The translations under genes and the position numbers were made by a program. The notes beneath the pieces are model-generated. The model did not search any database and was not told the DNA's origin. It saw only the letters and a program-made list of their open reading frames with translations. Shown here piece after piece: positions 17,702 to 26,067 of a DNA stretch of 64,000 nt. Position 1 is the stretch's first letter; the number at the start of each line of letters is the position of its first letter. The stretch is from CBDDLD01 sp965250025. GTDB lineage: Bacteria > Bacteroidota > Bacteroidia > Flavobacteriales > Flavobacteriaceae. The stretch is from assembly GCA_965250025.1 (NCBI GenBank), contig OZ252283.1, forward strand, positions 2,232,001-2,296,000. Reading direction: 5' to 3'.

Positions 17702-18254
17702 TGTATTGTTTTTTCAATAATGTCCTTAATTTTAATTTACCTCTTCTCAAATGTGTTCTTGAAGTTTTTTCGGGAATCCCCAGTATTCGTGAAATTTCTT
17801 CATGATCATAACCTTCGATCAGATACAGTGTTACTACAATATTATACTTAGGTGTAAGTCTCGCTATGGCCTCGAGGATCTCGGTTTTGGTTATTGTAGC
17901 ATCAAAATCCCAATTGTCATCGTCAATTACATAAACATCGCCTTCATCCAATTCACTATACTTGAGGTGTCGTTGCTTTAATACATCGAGGCATTGGTTT
18001 ATGATAATGCGTTTCAACCAAGTGCCAAAAGGATATACAGGTGTATAGTGTTCAATTTTTGTAAATGCTTTTAAAAATCCCTCTTGCATGGCATCTTTAG
18101 CATCTTCAGTATTCTTCAAATAACGACACGCTATGGTATACATCGCCCGACTGTAACGGTCATAGATTTGCATTTGGGCTTTTTGATGGCCTTTTTTACA
18201 ATGCTCTATTAGCATACTTTCCGATTCGTGCATATGACTGTTACTTGTTTTCAA
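17685..18254 (-). CDS. ECF-type RNA polymerase sigma factor
   Basis: 189-residue sigma-70 family protein: region 2 (YTIACRYLKNTEDAKDAMQEGFLKAF, about 42-67, including the -10 recognition helix) and region 4 (LTPKYNIVVTLYLIEGYDHEEISRILGIPEKTSRTHLRRGK, about 133-173). It should direct polymerase to envelope-stress promoters and be held by the overlapping downstream gene product. Start 18254 would leave only 8 nt after the predicted -10 box; Met8 (18233) is the alternative. The other sigma gene in this window has the same near-leaderless geometry, so 18254 is kept. Confidence 0.88.
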   Translation of the reverse strand: MKTSNSHMHESESMLIEHCKKGHQKAQMQIYDRYSRAMYTIACRYLKNTEDAKDAMQEGFLKAFTKIEHYTPVYPFGTWLKRIIINQCLDVLKQRHLKYSELDEGDVYVIDDDNWDFDATITKTEILEAIARLTPKYNIVVTLYLIEGYDHEEISRILGIPEKTSRTHLRRGKLKLRTLLKKQYNETRY

Positions 18255-18262
18255 TTATAAAA

Positions 18263-18288
18263 ACGAAAAAAAACAAAAAGGGTTTCAA
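18263..18288 (-). promoter_or_regulatory. candidate ECF promoter of the sigma operon
   Basis: On the minus strand TTGAAACC is followed after 15 nt by CGTTTT, the AACC...CGT form used by ECF sigmas. It sits 8 nt before ATG 18254, consistent with autoregulation. Confidence 0.5.
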
Positions 18289-18362
18289 TTTCTTATCTAA
18301 AAGATTAGTTTTAGTTGATTTTTTTTAACTTTTAAGGACTTAAAACATATCCAATTTAAAAA

Positions 18363-19682
18363 ATGAGTAACGATTATAACAATCCTGCTTTTAAAAAATT
18401 ACTTCAAAAACTTCAGGAAGAAAGCTGGCAATTAGAGCTTATTATTTCTGGTTTTGCAATTCTTGGTTTGGTTTCAGCCTACCCACACATTAAAATAGCT
18501 GCCAAAGCCGCAAAAAATGAAGAACAACTGTATTTATTTATTATACTATCTGTCGCATTGATCTCTTGTGCAATATTGATTTTTAATCTTTTATTACATG
18601 TCGTATTAAGAGGCTTGTGGATCGGTGCTTTGGGCCTGCGTTATGTTTCGGGAGATATTGATTATGAAGAACTCAATTACAGTCAAAAGTTCTCCAAATA
18701 TCTAAAGAAAAAAGTGGGATCTTTTGACAGATATATTGCAACACTGGAAAATTACTGTAGCATCATCTTTGCCATTTCATTCTTATTAATATTCTATGTT
18801 CTGGCTTTTACTTTTTCTATTGTTACTATAGTTGTCATTGTGAAACTATTCATTGATAATGAGCACGTTCATGAAATGATTAGTATAGCTGTCGGGTTAC
18901 CACTATTGGTTTTTATTAGCATTGGTATATTATTGACGTTTATTGACTTTTTAACCCAAGGCTGGCTAAAGAAAAAGAAATGGACCAGTCGTATTTATTT
19001 TCCTTTTTATTGGGTTTTTAGCAAAATTACACTGTCTTTTTTGTACCGTCCTTTGGTCTATAATTTTTTAGACAATCGGTTTGGTCGTCGTATCAGCTTG
19101 GCGCTTATTCCCATATATATTATCATTCTTATAGGCACCAGTATCAATGACAGGCGTTCAAACTATTTTAGTGAAGGCTATATGAACTCCAATAACGTCA
19201 TTGCTAACTCTAATAACTATGAAAACGAACTTGCTGAAGATCAATTTATTGAATCTGTAGCCATCTCGTCTAAAGTGATTACGGATAATCATGTAAAAGT
19301 TTTCATTCCTTTAGATGATAATATTGATGATTATGTATTTTTATTTAACCCTGGTCTAAAACCTAAAAAAGACACTCGGGGGATCAATTCTGACATCTTT
19401 TTTGATGTTGATATTCCTTGGTCTAAACGCGATTCTCTAAGAAAAGCTTATGTAAAAACCTTAAATGAAGTCTTTACTGTCAGAATAGATTCGCTAGATT
19501 ATAAGTGTGAATTTATTTTAGGTGAAAGCATAAAGAAACAAAAGGGGTTTGAAACCTATATTGGTCTTAAGGGCCTTAGTGAAGGTAAGCATCTGCTAAA
19601 ACTGTTAAGAAAACGAATACGAAAAAACGATACGATACGAACCATAAAAGCTCAAGTTCCGTTTTGGTACTTTCATAATTAA
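18363..19682 (+). CDS. polytopic membrane protein, unknown function
   Basis: 439-residue protein. Five or so hydrophobic segments (about 25-45, 57-85, 135-165, 172-200, 240-260) are followed by a C-terminal soluble domain of about 170 residues rich in charged and beta-type sequence. An amphipathic N-terminus precedes the first helix. No family was recognised. It is transcribed divergently from one ECF sigma operon and ends tail to tail (4-bp overlap) with a second sigma module, but nothing shows a functional tie. ATG 18363 directly follows an A-rich leader. Confidence 0.75.
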   Translation: MSNDYNNPAFKKLLQKLQEESWQLELIISGFAILGLVSAYPHIKIAAKAAKNEEQLYLFIILSVALISCAILIFNLLLHVVLRGLWIGALGLRYVSGDIDYEELNYSQKFSKYLKKKVGSFDRYIATLENYCSIIFAISFLLIFYVLAFTFSIVTIVVIVKLFIDNEHVHEMISIAVGLPLLVFISIGILLTFIDFLTQGWLKKKKWTSRIYFPFYWVFSKITLSFLYRPLVYNFLDNRFGRRISLALIPIYIIILIGTSINDRRSNYFSEGYMNSNNVIANSNNYENELAEDQFIESVAISSKVITDNHVKVFIPLDDNIDDYVFLFNPGLKPKKDTRGINSDIFFDVDIPWSKRDSLRKAYVKTLNEVFTVRIDSLDYKCEFILGESIKKQKGFETYIGLKGLSEGKHLLKLLRKRIRKNDTIRTIKAQVPFWYFHN

Positions 19683-20083
19683 ACCGACATACGTTTATTA
19701 AAATAATGCTTTAGAAGCGGAATTTGAATGGTAATCATAACCGCTAGTAGCACCATAGCATACATTAGCGTTTTTGAAAAGTTAAACGATATGTTTTCAA
19801 AAGGATTGATCGTTAATTTTGACAGATCTATATACTTTAGCCAATCACTACTTTCTGAGGGTGCTTCAAGATAAGAGAACCCTAAAAGCACTATCACGCC
19901 TATAAAGACCAATACCCACACAAATTTGGGAATTAAAGGCCGGTATACCATTGCATTTGAATCAGAAAGTTGTTCAACCTTATGCATCACCGCATCTGTG
20001 AAGTTCTTAGAAGGTTGTTCCAATTGATCTTCTGCCATTATCTTGCTTATGAAAGCTTCTAATTGATCCTCATTATGTTCCAT
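19679..20083 (-). CDS. small two-helix membrane protein, probable anti-sigma partner
   Basis: 134-residue protein with a soluble N-terminal part (1-45, PSKNFTDAVMHKVEQL) and two transmembrane helices (about 51-68 and 100-122). Its start overlaps the end of the preceding ECF sigma gene by 11 bp, so the pair is translationally coupled. This organisation is typical for a membrane-bound sigma regulator, although no classical anti-sigma motif is seen. The 3' end overlaps the convergent membrane protein gene by 4 bp. Confidence 0.6.
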   Translation of the reverse strand: MEHNEDQLEAFISKIMAEDQLEQPSKNFTDAVMHKVEQLSDSNAMVYRPLIPKFVWVLVFIGVIVLLGFSYLEAPSESSDWLKYIDLSKLTINPFENISFNFSKTLMYAMVLLAVMITIQIPLLKHYFNKRMSV

Positions 20084-20654
20084 AACTCATAGTGTTTTGT
20101 GGCTCTAAATGTTGTTCCAAAATTACTGCCAATTTTTTTCTTGCTCTGAACAGTTTTACTTTAGCAGTATTAGCTTCTACATTTATGATTTTAGAAATCT
20201 CATCTAAAGATAACTCTTCAAAATAAAACAGCGTTAATAACACACTACTTTCGTGAGGTAACTGTGCTATACATTTCTTTATCAAAAGACGTCTTTCTTC
20301 TTTGATCAAATTATCTAGAGCATTGTCTATAGTATCTAATTTATTATAAGTAAAATCATCTATTGGTACATCGTTATGATGTTTCTTGTTTCTTTTTATA
20401 CGGTCCAGACACGTATTATAAGCTACTTTATATACCCAGGTTGACAATTTGGAATCGCCTTTAAACTTACCAATCGACTTAAAAATCTTAACAAAACTAT
20501 CCTGAGCGACCTCTTCGGCTTCTTCCCTATGCTTCAGCATACGCAATGCTACAGTATAGACCAAATCCTTATAACGATCTACTAATAGCGCAAAGGCTTT
20601 AGCATCTCTATTTATAATAGCAGCTATTATATGTTGATCGTCGTTGGTGGTCAT
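20073..20654 (-). CDS. ECF-type RNA polymerase sigma factor
   Basis: 193-residue sigma factor with region 2 (LVYTVALRMLKHREEAEEVAQDSFVKIF, about 29-57, and KLSTWVYKVAYNTCLDRIKR) and region 4 (LPHESSVLLTLFYFEELSLDEISKIINVEANTAKVKLFRARKKL, about 133-176). It probably recognises the two matching promoters found between it and the divergent DUF6249 gene, hence positive autoregulation. The predicted transcription start lies only a few bases before ATG 20654, so the mRNA may be nearly leaderless. Coupled by an 11-bp overlap to a small membrane protein. Confidence 0.9.
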   Translation of the reverse strand: MTTNDDQHIIAAIINRDAKAFALLVDRYKDLVYTVALRMLKHREEAEEVAQDSFVKIFKSIGKFKGDSKLSTWVYKVAYNTCLDRIKRNKKHHNDVPIDDFTYNKLDTIDNALDNLIKEERRLLIKKCIAQLPHESSVLLTLFYFEELSLDEISKIINVEANTAKVKLFRARKKLAVILEQHLEPQNTMSYGT

Positions 20655-20664
20655 TTGTATCTAA

Positions 20665-20692
20665 GACGACCATTTTTAATAAAAGGTTACAA
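20665..20692 (-). promoter_or_regulatory. ECF promoter reading the sigma gene
   Basis: Minus-strand TTGTAACC, 14 nt, GTCGTC, located 11 nt before the sigma ATG. Same boxes and same spacing as the divergent promoter at 20716. Confidence 0.75.
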
Positions 20693-20715
20693 GAATTAAA
20701 AAAAATCAAAACAAA

Positions 20716-20743
20716 TTGTAACCTTTCAGTTGAAGGTGTCGTC
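20716..20743 (+). promoter_or_regulatory. ECF promoter reading the DUF6249 gene
   Basis: TTGTAACC (20716-20723), 14 nt, GTCGTC (20738-20743), 46 bp before ATG 20789. It mirrors the sigma gene promoter, producing an inverted repeat of the two -35 boxes. Confidence 0.75.
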
Positions 20744-20788
20744 ATAAGTTCTGAATACATAAAAATAATCAATTAAAAAATAAACATT

Positions 20789-21166
20789 ATGAAGCCATTA
20801 TTAATCAATTCAGGTGAAGCATTTTCAGAAGTCATTATTCCTTTAAGTCTTTTTCTGGCCATATTTGGAGTTGTTTACTTGTATTTTTCCACAAGAAATA
20901 AAGAACGTCTGGCGCTTATAGAAAAAGGTGCAGATGCCAGTATTTTTATGAAAGGGAAGCAGCATACGGCTCCCATATGGAAAGTACTGATTTTAAATCT
21001 GGCATTACTATTAATGGGCATTGGTGTTGGTATTTTCATTGCATCCATCTTACATTATTCCTTTGGTGTTGATGATGAAATTGCATTACCGGGAACCATT
21101 TTCTTAATGGCGGGTATTGGATTGTTCGTAGGCTACACACTTACTAAAAATATAGATAAAGAATAA
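20789..21166 (+). CDS. DUF6249-like membrane protein, probable sigma regulon member
   Basis: 125-residue protein with three hydrophobic helices (about 15-32, 63-85, 95-115) separated by a basic cytosolic loop containing NKERLALIEKGADASIF, a motif typical of the DUF6249-type family. Function unknown. It is the divergent partner of an ECF sigma gene and carries the same promoter, so it is very likely switched on by that sigma factor, perhaps as an envelope-stress target. A strong terminator follows, so it is a single-gene transcript. Confidence 0.72.
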   Translation: MKPLLINSGEAFSEVIIPLSLFLAIFGVVYLYFSTRNKERLALIEKGADASIFMKGKQHTAPIWKVLILNLALLLMGIGVGIFIASILHYSFGVDDEIALPGTIFLMAGIGLFVGYTLTKNIDKE

Positions 21167-21186
21167 ACGTCATCTGTTTTTTTGTC

Positions 21187-21223
21187 AAAATGCCTTAATC
21201 AGTTATCGGTTAAGGCATTTTTA
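21187..21223 (+). terminator. intrinsic terminator after DUF6249 gene
   Basis: AAAATGCCTTAA / TTAAGGCATTTT with an 11-base loop and T run. Confidence 0.85.
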
Positions 21224-21266
21224 GTTTCAGATAATGTATCTTTAGTCACCCAAATTATCTGGATAA

Positions 21267-22253
21267 ATGAAAAAATTACAGCTTTTACTTTTTATTTTCT
21301 TATGTTCAATGTCTGCAATTGCGCAAATAAGGATTACAGACAGCATCAATAAGATACCAGTTTCCTATGCTACCATATCGTTTGGTAACGGTAATGGTTT
21401 GTTTGCAGACGACGAAGGACAATTTACATTCACAAAAAAGCTGTACCCGGATATCGATTCTTTATTTATCTCTGCATTGGGTTATAAAAGTTTAAAACTA
21501 AACACCTCTGACTTAACCAACCAATTGTATATGGAACCTCAGGCCGACGAGCTTGATGAAGTGGTTATCGATGTCAAAATTAAACGAGATCGAAAGTTTA
21601 AAGTTGAAAAATTAAAGCCTTATCTTGATGATGATTACTATAAGTGCTGGTTACCAACGATAGAATCTGAGATTGCCGTATATGTTCCCAAGACATCTAC
21701 TAAAGACCAAAAGGTAAAACATGTATTATTTCCTATTGCTTTAGAATCCAGAGACTGGAAAAAACGCAAGCGATCTAATAGCGATAAAAAACCATTTTCT
21801 ACCCTATTTAAGGTGCAATTCTACAGTCAAAAAGACGGTTTCCCAGATAAGCCGTTAACCTACGAAACTATTGTTTTTAGAGCTACAGAAAAAAATGGTG
21901 ACAAGTTTGAGCTGGATGTAGAAGCTTATAATATTTTTATTCCAAAAGACGGTCTTTTTATATCCCTACAGGTTTTGGGATATACGGATAAATCGGGAAA
22001 ATTATTACCTAATAAGAAATACAAAGAGATCAAAACCAAAAGTGGTATCGTGAAGATACCTACTAATTTCAGACCTTTACTTCCTTTTACAGACGGTATA
22101 AAAGCATTCAATACTTATATAAAACGTGTATTTATCAATGGTAATAAATGGGTGCAGTTTAAAAAAGGAAATGGATTCAAATCCAGTCTTTTAGATAACA
22201 ATTTATACAATTACGGTATTGGTTTAAATATTCATACTTATAAAGATCAATAG
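21267..22253 (+). CDS. secreted carboxypeptidase-regulatory-like domain protein
   Basis: 328-residue exported protein. The signal peptide (LLLFIFLCSMSAIAQ) is followed by a CarboxypepD_reg-like beta-sandwich at about 20-100 (PVSYATISFGNGNGLFADDEGQFTF, then ALGYKSLKL and DELDEVVI), the same module that opens many TonB receptors. Here no barrel follows. The C-terminal 220 residues are beta-rich and belong to no family I recognise. Such barrel-less proteins are common in Flavobacteriaceae and are presumed periplasmic or outer-membrane associated. Single gene between a terminator and a weakly defined promoter region. Confidence 0.75.
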   Translation: MKKLQLLLFIFLCSMSAIAQIRITDSINKIPVSYATISFGNGNGLFADDEGQFTFTKKLYPDIDSLFISALGYKSLKLNTSDLTNQLYMEPQADELDEVVIDVKIKRDRKFKVEKLKPYLDDDYYKCWLPTIESEIAVYVPKTSTKDQKVKHVLFPIALESRDWKKRKRSNSDKKPFSTLFKVQFYSQKDGFPDKPLTYETIVFRATEKNGDKFELDVEAYNIFIPKDGLFISLQVLGYTDKSGKLLPNKKYKEIKTKSGIVKIPTNFRPLLPFTDGIKAFNTYIKRVFINGNKWVQFKKGNGFKSSLLDNNLYNYGIGLNIHTYKDQ

Positions 22254-22398
22254 CTAAATTCTATACTTATAAAGTCTTATTCATAGTGACATATTTAGAG
22301 GTGATTGCAATTCTGATTTGAGTACCCTTTGCCAATAAAATTTGGTCATACGCTGTTTTTTCTCTTATATTGAAGACCAACCAACTATACCCATACAT

Positions 22399-23199
22399 TT
22401 GAAAAATTACATTCGTACCCTAAGTCCGGTTTCAGTCTACGCTAACCATTCCGTTAATGCTTCAATTCTAAAAACTACTGTAAAAGACGAATACATTCCG
22501 TATAAGAGAATTAAACTCAGAGAAGGGATCCGGTGGTTTGAAGTTATACTACCGGACAACAAATTGGGTTATGTAAAAAAAGATAAAGACGCAGTATTTA
22601 AATGTAAATATGCAGAATTGGAAGATGATGAAGCTTATGGTTTTAATTATATTTTAAAAACAGATGAAGACCTATCTTTTTATGATCTTTTTAAACCTTA
22701 CGACGTATCTAAAAAAGGCGAGACTACCGAAGATACTGAGCCTGTAAATGCACATCTAAAAATAGTAGAAGTTAAGCGTGTTAAGGACAAAGAGAAAAAC
22801 AAGTTTGAATATATACAATTGCAATACGACAGCAGTATTGTAGAGGTCAATCCGGTAGTTCTAAAAAAGAAACAGGTCTTGCACATCACTTATGAGCCCG
22901 AGGTATTATCTAAAGAGCCCTTCATAGAAGTCAGTAACTTTAAAGAGAAGCATGGATACTTTTTGAAGAAATCGAGTTTTGGGTTAATGAAAGATAAGTG
23001 GATGACTTATCTGTCTTATATCATCATTATCCTAACCACCATAGCTACTTTTCTTATATGTTTGGCTTCAGGTTGGCTGGTTATTGGTCTCATACTCCTT
23101 ATACCTGGGATCATTGCTGGCTTCCTGATAATGCTGGGATTACAGATTGTAATTTCGATATTAAGAGGTGTATTTCATGAGATCTACATAAGACTATAA
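22399..23199 (+). CDS. SH3-like domain membrane protein, probable TTG start
   Basis: 266 residues if translation begins at TTG 22399 (KNYIRTLSPVSVYANHSV). There is no ATG near the 5' end, and a candidate promoter (TTG at 22340, 20 nt, then TATATTG ending near 22373) would exclude the longer frame beginning at 22342. Residues about 10-60 look like a bacterial SH3 fold (VSVYANHSV...GIRWFEVILPDNKLGYVKKD), a module that often binds cell wall. Two strongly hydrophobic helices near the C-terminus (about 215-255) anchor it in the membrane. Function unknown. Confidence 0.6.
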   Translation: MKNYIRTLSPVSVYANHSVNASILKTTVKDEYIPYKRIKLREGIRWFEVILPDNKLGYVKKDKDAVFKCKYAELEDDEAYGFNYILKTDEDLSFYDLFKPYDVSKKGETTEDTEPVNAHLKIVEVKRVKDKEKNKFEYIQLQYDSSIVEVNPVVLKKKQVLHITYEPEVLSKEPFIEVSNFKEKHGYFLKKSSFGLMKDKWMTYLSYIIIILTTIATFLICLASGWLVIGLILLIPGIIAGFLIMLGLQIVISILRGVFHEIYIRL

Positions 23200-23203
23200 T
23201 GTA

Positions 23204-23884
23204 TTACTCGATCTCAAAATCAAAATAGGTATTAGGAAAGGGCTCGCCGTTTAAGGTGAAATGCCACCATTCTTTCGAATAATTTCGAAAACCATATTTC
23301 AGCATTACTGATTGTAATAATTGCCGGTTTTGCTTTTGTTGTGGTGTAATGTCTTCATAATTCACCCAGGATTGCTGGCCAAAAAAATCAAATGGACTTC
23401 CCATATCTAAAGGTTCTCCGGTTTCTCCATTGGTAATGGTAAGATCAACGGTGCTCCCTCTACTATGTCCGGAACGTGAAGCAATATATTCTTCTTTAAA
23501 CAGATGACGCTTAGCCACATCTGGATAAAATTCAGCTTTATAAATCGTATCATTTAAAGCCTTTGCCCAACGTATAAAATGGTTCACAGCACGCTGCGGA
23601 CGATACCCATCGTACACTTTCAAGCACAGGTTTTGTTGCTGTAACTCATCCTGTACCAATTTCAATTGTTCCGCAGTAACCTTGGTAAGGATTAAACGAT
23701 TACTCTTATAACCATCGATAGTATCGCCTACAAAGTTATATGTAGAATAGTACCTGAGTTCCACGTCTATATCGGGAATTACAGTTTGCACATCTACAAA
23801 GCCCTCAGGCCATGGAGAGGTTTTTTGTTCTACTTCTAAAACGAATAATGTACAGAATAGTATGATGAGGCTTTTGTAGTTCAT
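23204..23884 (-). CDS. D-alanyl-D-alanine dipeptidase, VanX/DdpX type (M15D)
   Basis: 226-residue zinc dipeptidase that splits D-Ala-D-Ala, with an N-terminal signal segment (SLIILFCTLFVLEV) indicating periplasmic location and thus a role in peptidoglycan dipeptide recycling rather than glycopeptide resistance. Zinc ligands and catalytic residues are visible: His140 and Asp147 in SGHSRGSTVDLT, Glu205 and His208 in KEWWHF; the substrate arginine lies in YDGYRPQRAV. Length is normal. Divergent from the AlkB-like gene 27 bp away, so the two promoters must overlap. Confidence 0.9.
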   Translation of the reverse strand: MNYKSLIILFCTLFVLEVEQKTSPWPEGFVDVQTVIPDIDVELRYYSTYNFVGDTIDGYKSNRLILTKVTAEQLKLVQDELQQQNLCLKVYDGYRPQRAVNHFIRWAKALNDTIYKAEFYPDVAKRHLFKEEYIASRSGHSRGSTVDLTITNGETGEPLDMGSPFDFFGQQSWVNYEDITPQQKQNRQLLQSVMLKYGFRNYSKEWWHFTLNGEPFPNTYFDFEIE

Positions 23885-23911
23885 GAGCTATTGCTAATTT
23901 AGAAAAAAATA

Positions 23912-24520
23912 ATGATGGATCTCTTTTCTGAAGAAAAACAACACTTTAATTTACCTCAGGCAGAACTGATCTACTACCCCGCATTTTTTAATGGCTCTGA
24001 ATCTGATCAGCTCTATCGGACTTTACACAAAAACACACTGTGGCAACAAGATGACATCACCGTTTTTGGAAAAACCTATCCACAGCCACGACTTACAGCA
24101 CTTTATGGGACGGACAATAATACCTATACCTATTCTAATATTACCATGTACCCTAAAGCGTTTACAAAGGAACTACTCTATATTAAGCATAAAATTGAAG
24201 CTACAGTAAGGCAATCGTTCAATACAGTATTGCTTAACTATTACAGAAGTGGTAGTGACAGTAACGGCTGGCATGCCGATAATGAAAAGGAACTAGGAAC
24301 AAATCCGGTAATTGCATCGTTAAGTTTTGGAGCAGAACGCTATTTTCACTTCAAACATCGAAAACTTAAAACCCAACGCCATAAACTATTACTGCATCAT
24401 GGCAGTCTTTTAATTATGAAAGGAGAAATGCAACATTATTGGCTGCATCAAATTGCTAAAACAAAACAACCAGTTGACGGGCGTATTAACCTAACATTCA
24501 GATCAATCAAAGTATTATAA
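23912..24520 (+). CDS. AlkB-like 2-oxoglutarate/Fe(II) oxygenase (alkylated DNA repair)
   Basis: 202-residue cytosolic dioxygenase predicted to demethylate damaged bases oxidatively. The iron triad is present: His121 and Asp123 (GWHADNEKELG) and His179 (QHYWLHQI), with the 2-oxoglutarate arginine in GRINLTFR (191/197). The N-terminal part contains PRLTALYG, the nucleotide lid region of the AlkB/ALKBH2-3 type. The ORF can begin at either of two adjacent ATG codons (23912 or 23915). Monocistronic with a terminator immediately after. Confidence 0.9.
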   Translation: MMDLFSEEKQHFNLPQAELIYYPAFFNGSESDQLYRTLHKNTLWQQDDITVFGKTYPQPRLTALYGTDNNTYTYSNITMYPKAFTKELLYIKHKIEATVRQSFNTVLLNYYRSGSDSNGWHADNEKELGTNPVIASLSFGAERYFHFKHRKLKTQRHKLLLHHGSLLIMKGEMQHYWLHQIAKTKQPVDGRINLTFRSIKVL

Positions 24521-24524
24521 ATTG

Positions 24525-24556
24525 AAAAACCGAGATCCCTCAATCTCGGTTTTTCG
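24525..24556 (+). terminator. intrinsic terminator after AlkB-like gene
   Basis: AAAAACCGAGAT / ATCTCGGTTTTT with loop CCCTCA, 4 bp after the stop. Confidence 0.88.
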
Positions 24557-24712
24557 CAATTTGCTTTTTATTTACATCGGCAGATTTAGGGTCTCTAAAG
24601 CCAACAACATAATGCAAATATTAATTAATTAATCCATTGAACTAAAAACTAATTTAGTACATGCCAAATATAAAATGTTTGTGACAATATATCTGCTGAA
24701 ATACTATATTAA

Positions 24713-24782
24713 TCGATGAAATGCATGTTTTTTTAACATTTGCAAGGGTATTAGTGCATTTCGTCGATAAAATCTTATCGAC
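24713..24782. promoter_or_regulatory. overlapping, mutually exclusive inverted repeats upstream of an alpha/beta hydrolase
   Basis: TCGATGAAATGCA (24713-24725) pairs with TGCATTTCGTCGA (24755-24767, one mismatch). The right arm shares GTCGA with a second perfect repeat GTCGATAA / TTATCGAC (24763-24770, 24775-24782). Both cannot form at once. A candidate -7 box TAACTTTG at 24811 lies downstream, so these may be DNA operators rather than an RNA switch. The rest of 24557-24871 holds nothing else recognisable. Confidence 0.4.
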
Positions 24783-24871
24783 AGAGTTATAAAATTCAGA
24801 ATTTCTTGTCTAACTTTGAAACGTACATAAGAAATATATGACGTTTGTCGTTTATGTAAAAAAGTATAACA

Positions 24872-25801
24872 ATGAAACATTTACTTTTATTAGGTATCTT
24901 TTGTTTTTGCAGCTATGGTTTTAGTCAGAGTGATGGCTTTACTTCAAAAGAAGTTGCCGTTACCAGTCTTATTGATGGCACACTCCTATATCCAGATAAT
25001 GTCGCAAAACCAAATTTAGCTATTATCATAGCCGGCTCTGGTCCTACTGATCGTAATGGCAATCAAAATTTTTTAAAAAATAATGCTTTAAAGAAACTGG
25101 CTGAAGGTTTGTCCAAACAAGATATAGCAACCTTTAGATACGATAAAAGAATTGTCAAACAAATTCGAAGAGGTAAAGTAGATAAAACCATTTCTTTTGA
25201 TGATTTTGTTAAAGATGCTAAAGCTGTTATTGACCATTTTAAAGCTAGGGGGCAATACAATAAGATTTTTGTCATTGGACACAGTCAGGGCAGTTTGGTA
25301 GGCATGTTAGCTGCCAAAGAAGCTGGAGCAGACGGATTTGTGTCTCTGGCTGGTGCCGGTCAGAATATAGGAGACGTCATTACAGAACAAGTGAAATCTA
25401 CCGCACCAATGTTTGCTGAAGACACCCAACGCATTATAACCCTCCTAAAATCAGGTAAAAAAACCTCAGATTACCCTCAGGCATTGGCATCCATGTTTGA
25501 TATTAGTCTTCAACCCTTTATGATAAGCTGGATGAAATACCATCCCGAAGAAGAAATCAAAACGCTAAATATTCCAATTTTACTTATCAATGGCACTAAA
25601 GATCTACAGGTAAGTATAAAGGAGGCCGAACGTTTAAAGGCTGCGAATAAAAATGCAATACTGGAAATTCTGGAAAATATGAATCACGTGTTGTTTGAAA
25701 TCAAAGGTGATGATCTTGAAAACTCTAAATCTTATAACGAGCCATTCCGACCAATCATGCCGGGACTGGTTTCTGTAATCACCAAATTTATAAATAACTG
25801 A
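24872..25801 (+). CDS. secreted alpha/beta hydrolase
   Basis: 309-residue exported serine hydrolase. Signal peptide LLLGIFCFCSYGFSQ; oxyanion/N-terminal motif AGSGPTDRNGNQNF (about 53-66); nucleophile Ser in VIGHSQGSLVGML (near 141); acid in NGTKDLQVS and His in ENMNHVLFEI. Substrate unknown, probably an ester. It is a clear paralogue of the hydrolase at 30388, sharing GSG-DRNGNQ, RYDKR and SLQPFM-SWM-Y blocks. The two copies flank an insertion element and an SPFH operon. Monocistronic, terminator after the stop. Confidence 0.85.
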   Translation: MKHLLLLGIFCFCSYGFSQSDGFTSKEVAVTSLIDGTLLYPDNVAKPNLAIIIAGSGPTDRNGNQNFLKNNALKKLAEGLSKQDIATFRYDKRIVKQIRRGKVDKTISFDDFVKDAKAVIDHFKARGQYNKIFVIGHSQGSLVGMLAAKEAGADGFVSLAGAGQNIGDVITEQVKSTAPMFAEDTQRIITLLKSGKKTSDYPQALASMFDISLQPFMISWMKYHPEEEIKTLNIPILLINGTKDLQVSIKEAERLKAANKNAILEILENMNHVLFEIKGDDLENSKSYNEPFRPIMPGLVSVITKFINN

Positions 25802-25830
25802 TACGCAATTCTTTCACAATAAATCAAAAT

Positions 25831-25860
25831 AAAAAAGCACCTCTTTCAAGGTGCTTTTTT
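25831..25860 (+). terminator. intrinsic terminator after alpha/beta hydrolase
   Basis: AAAAAAGCACCT / AGGTGCTTTTTT, six-base loop. Confidence 0.9.
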
Positions 25861-26003
25861 ACTAACTAACCAACCAAAATGTAATGTTTACGCTTTTTGA
25901 ATATGCTATTAATCAATCTATAAATAGCGTAGGATTTCATTACGATTTATTTAAGACAATAGTTGTGCCAAAATCGTTTTTTGAAAAAATATTTTGATAT
26001 TAA

Positions 26004-26011
26004 TTGGCTTT
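26004..26011. repeat. 8-bp target-site duplication, left copy
   Basis: TTGGCTTT directly abuts the left terminal repeat of the insertion element; the identical octamer abuts the right end at 28794-28801. Confidence 0.92.
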
Positions 26012-26038
26012 GGGAACTATATACAACTTTACATTAAA
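26012..26038 (+). repeat. left terminal inverted repeat of the IS1595-type element
   Basis: Begins GGGAACTATATAC, then CT-TACA-TAAA blocks shared with the right end in inverted orientation; four mismatches in 27. Confidence 0.9.
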
Positions 26039-26067
26039 TTTTTTTTCTGTTAATTATTATAATTCTG

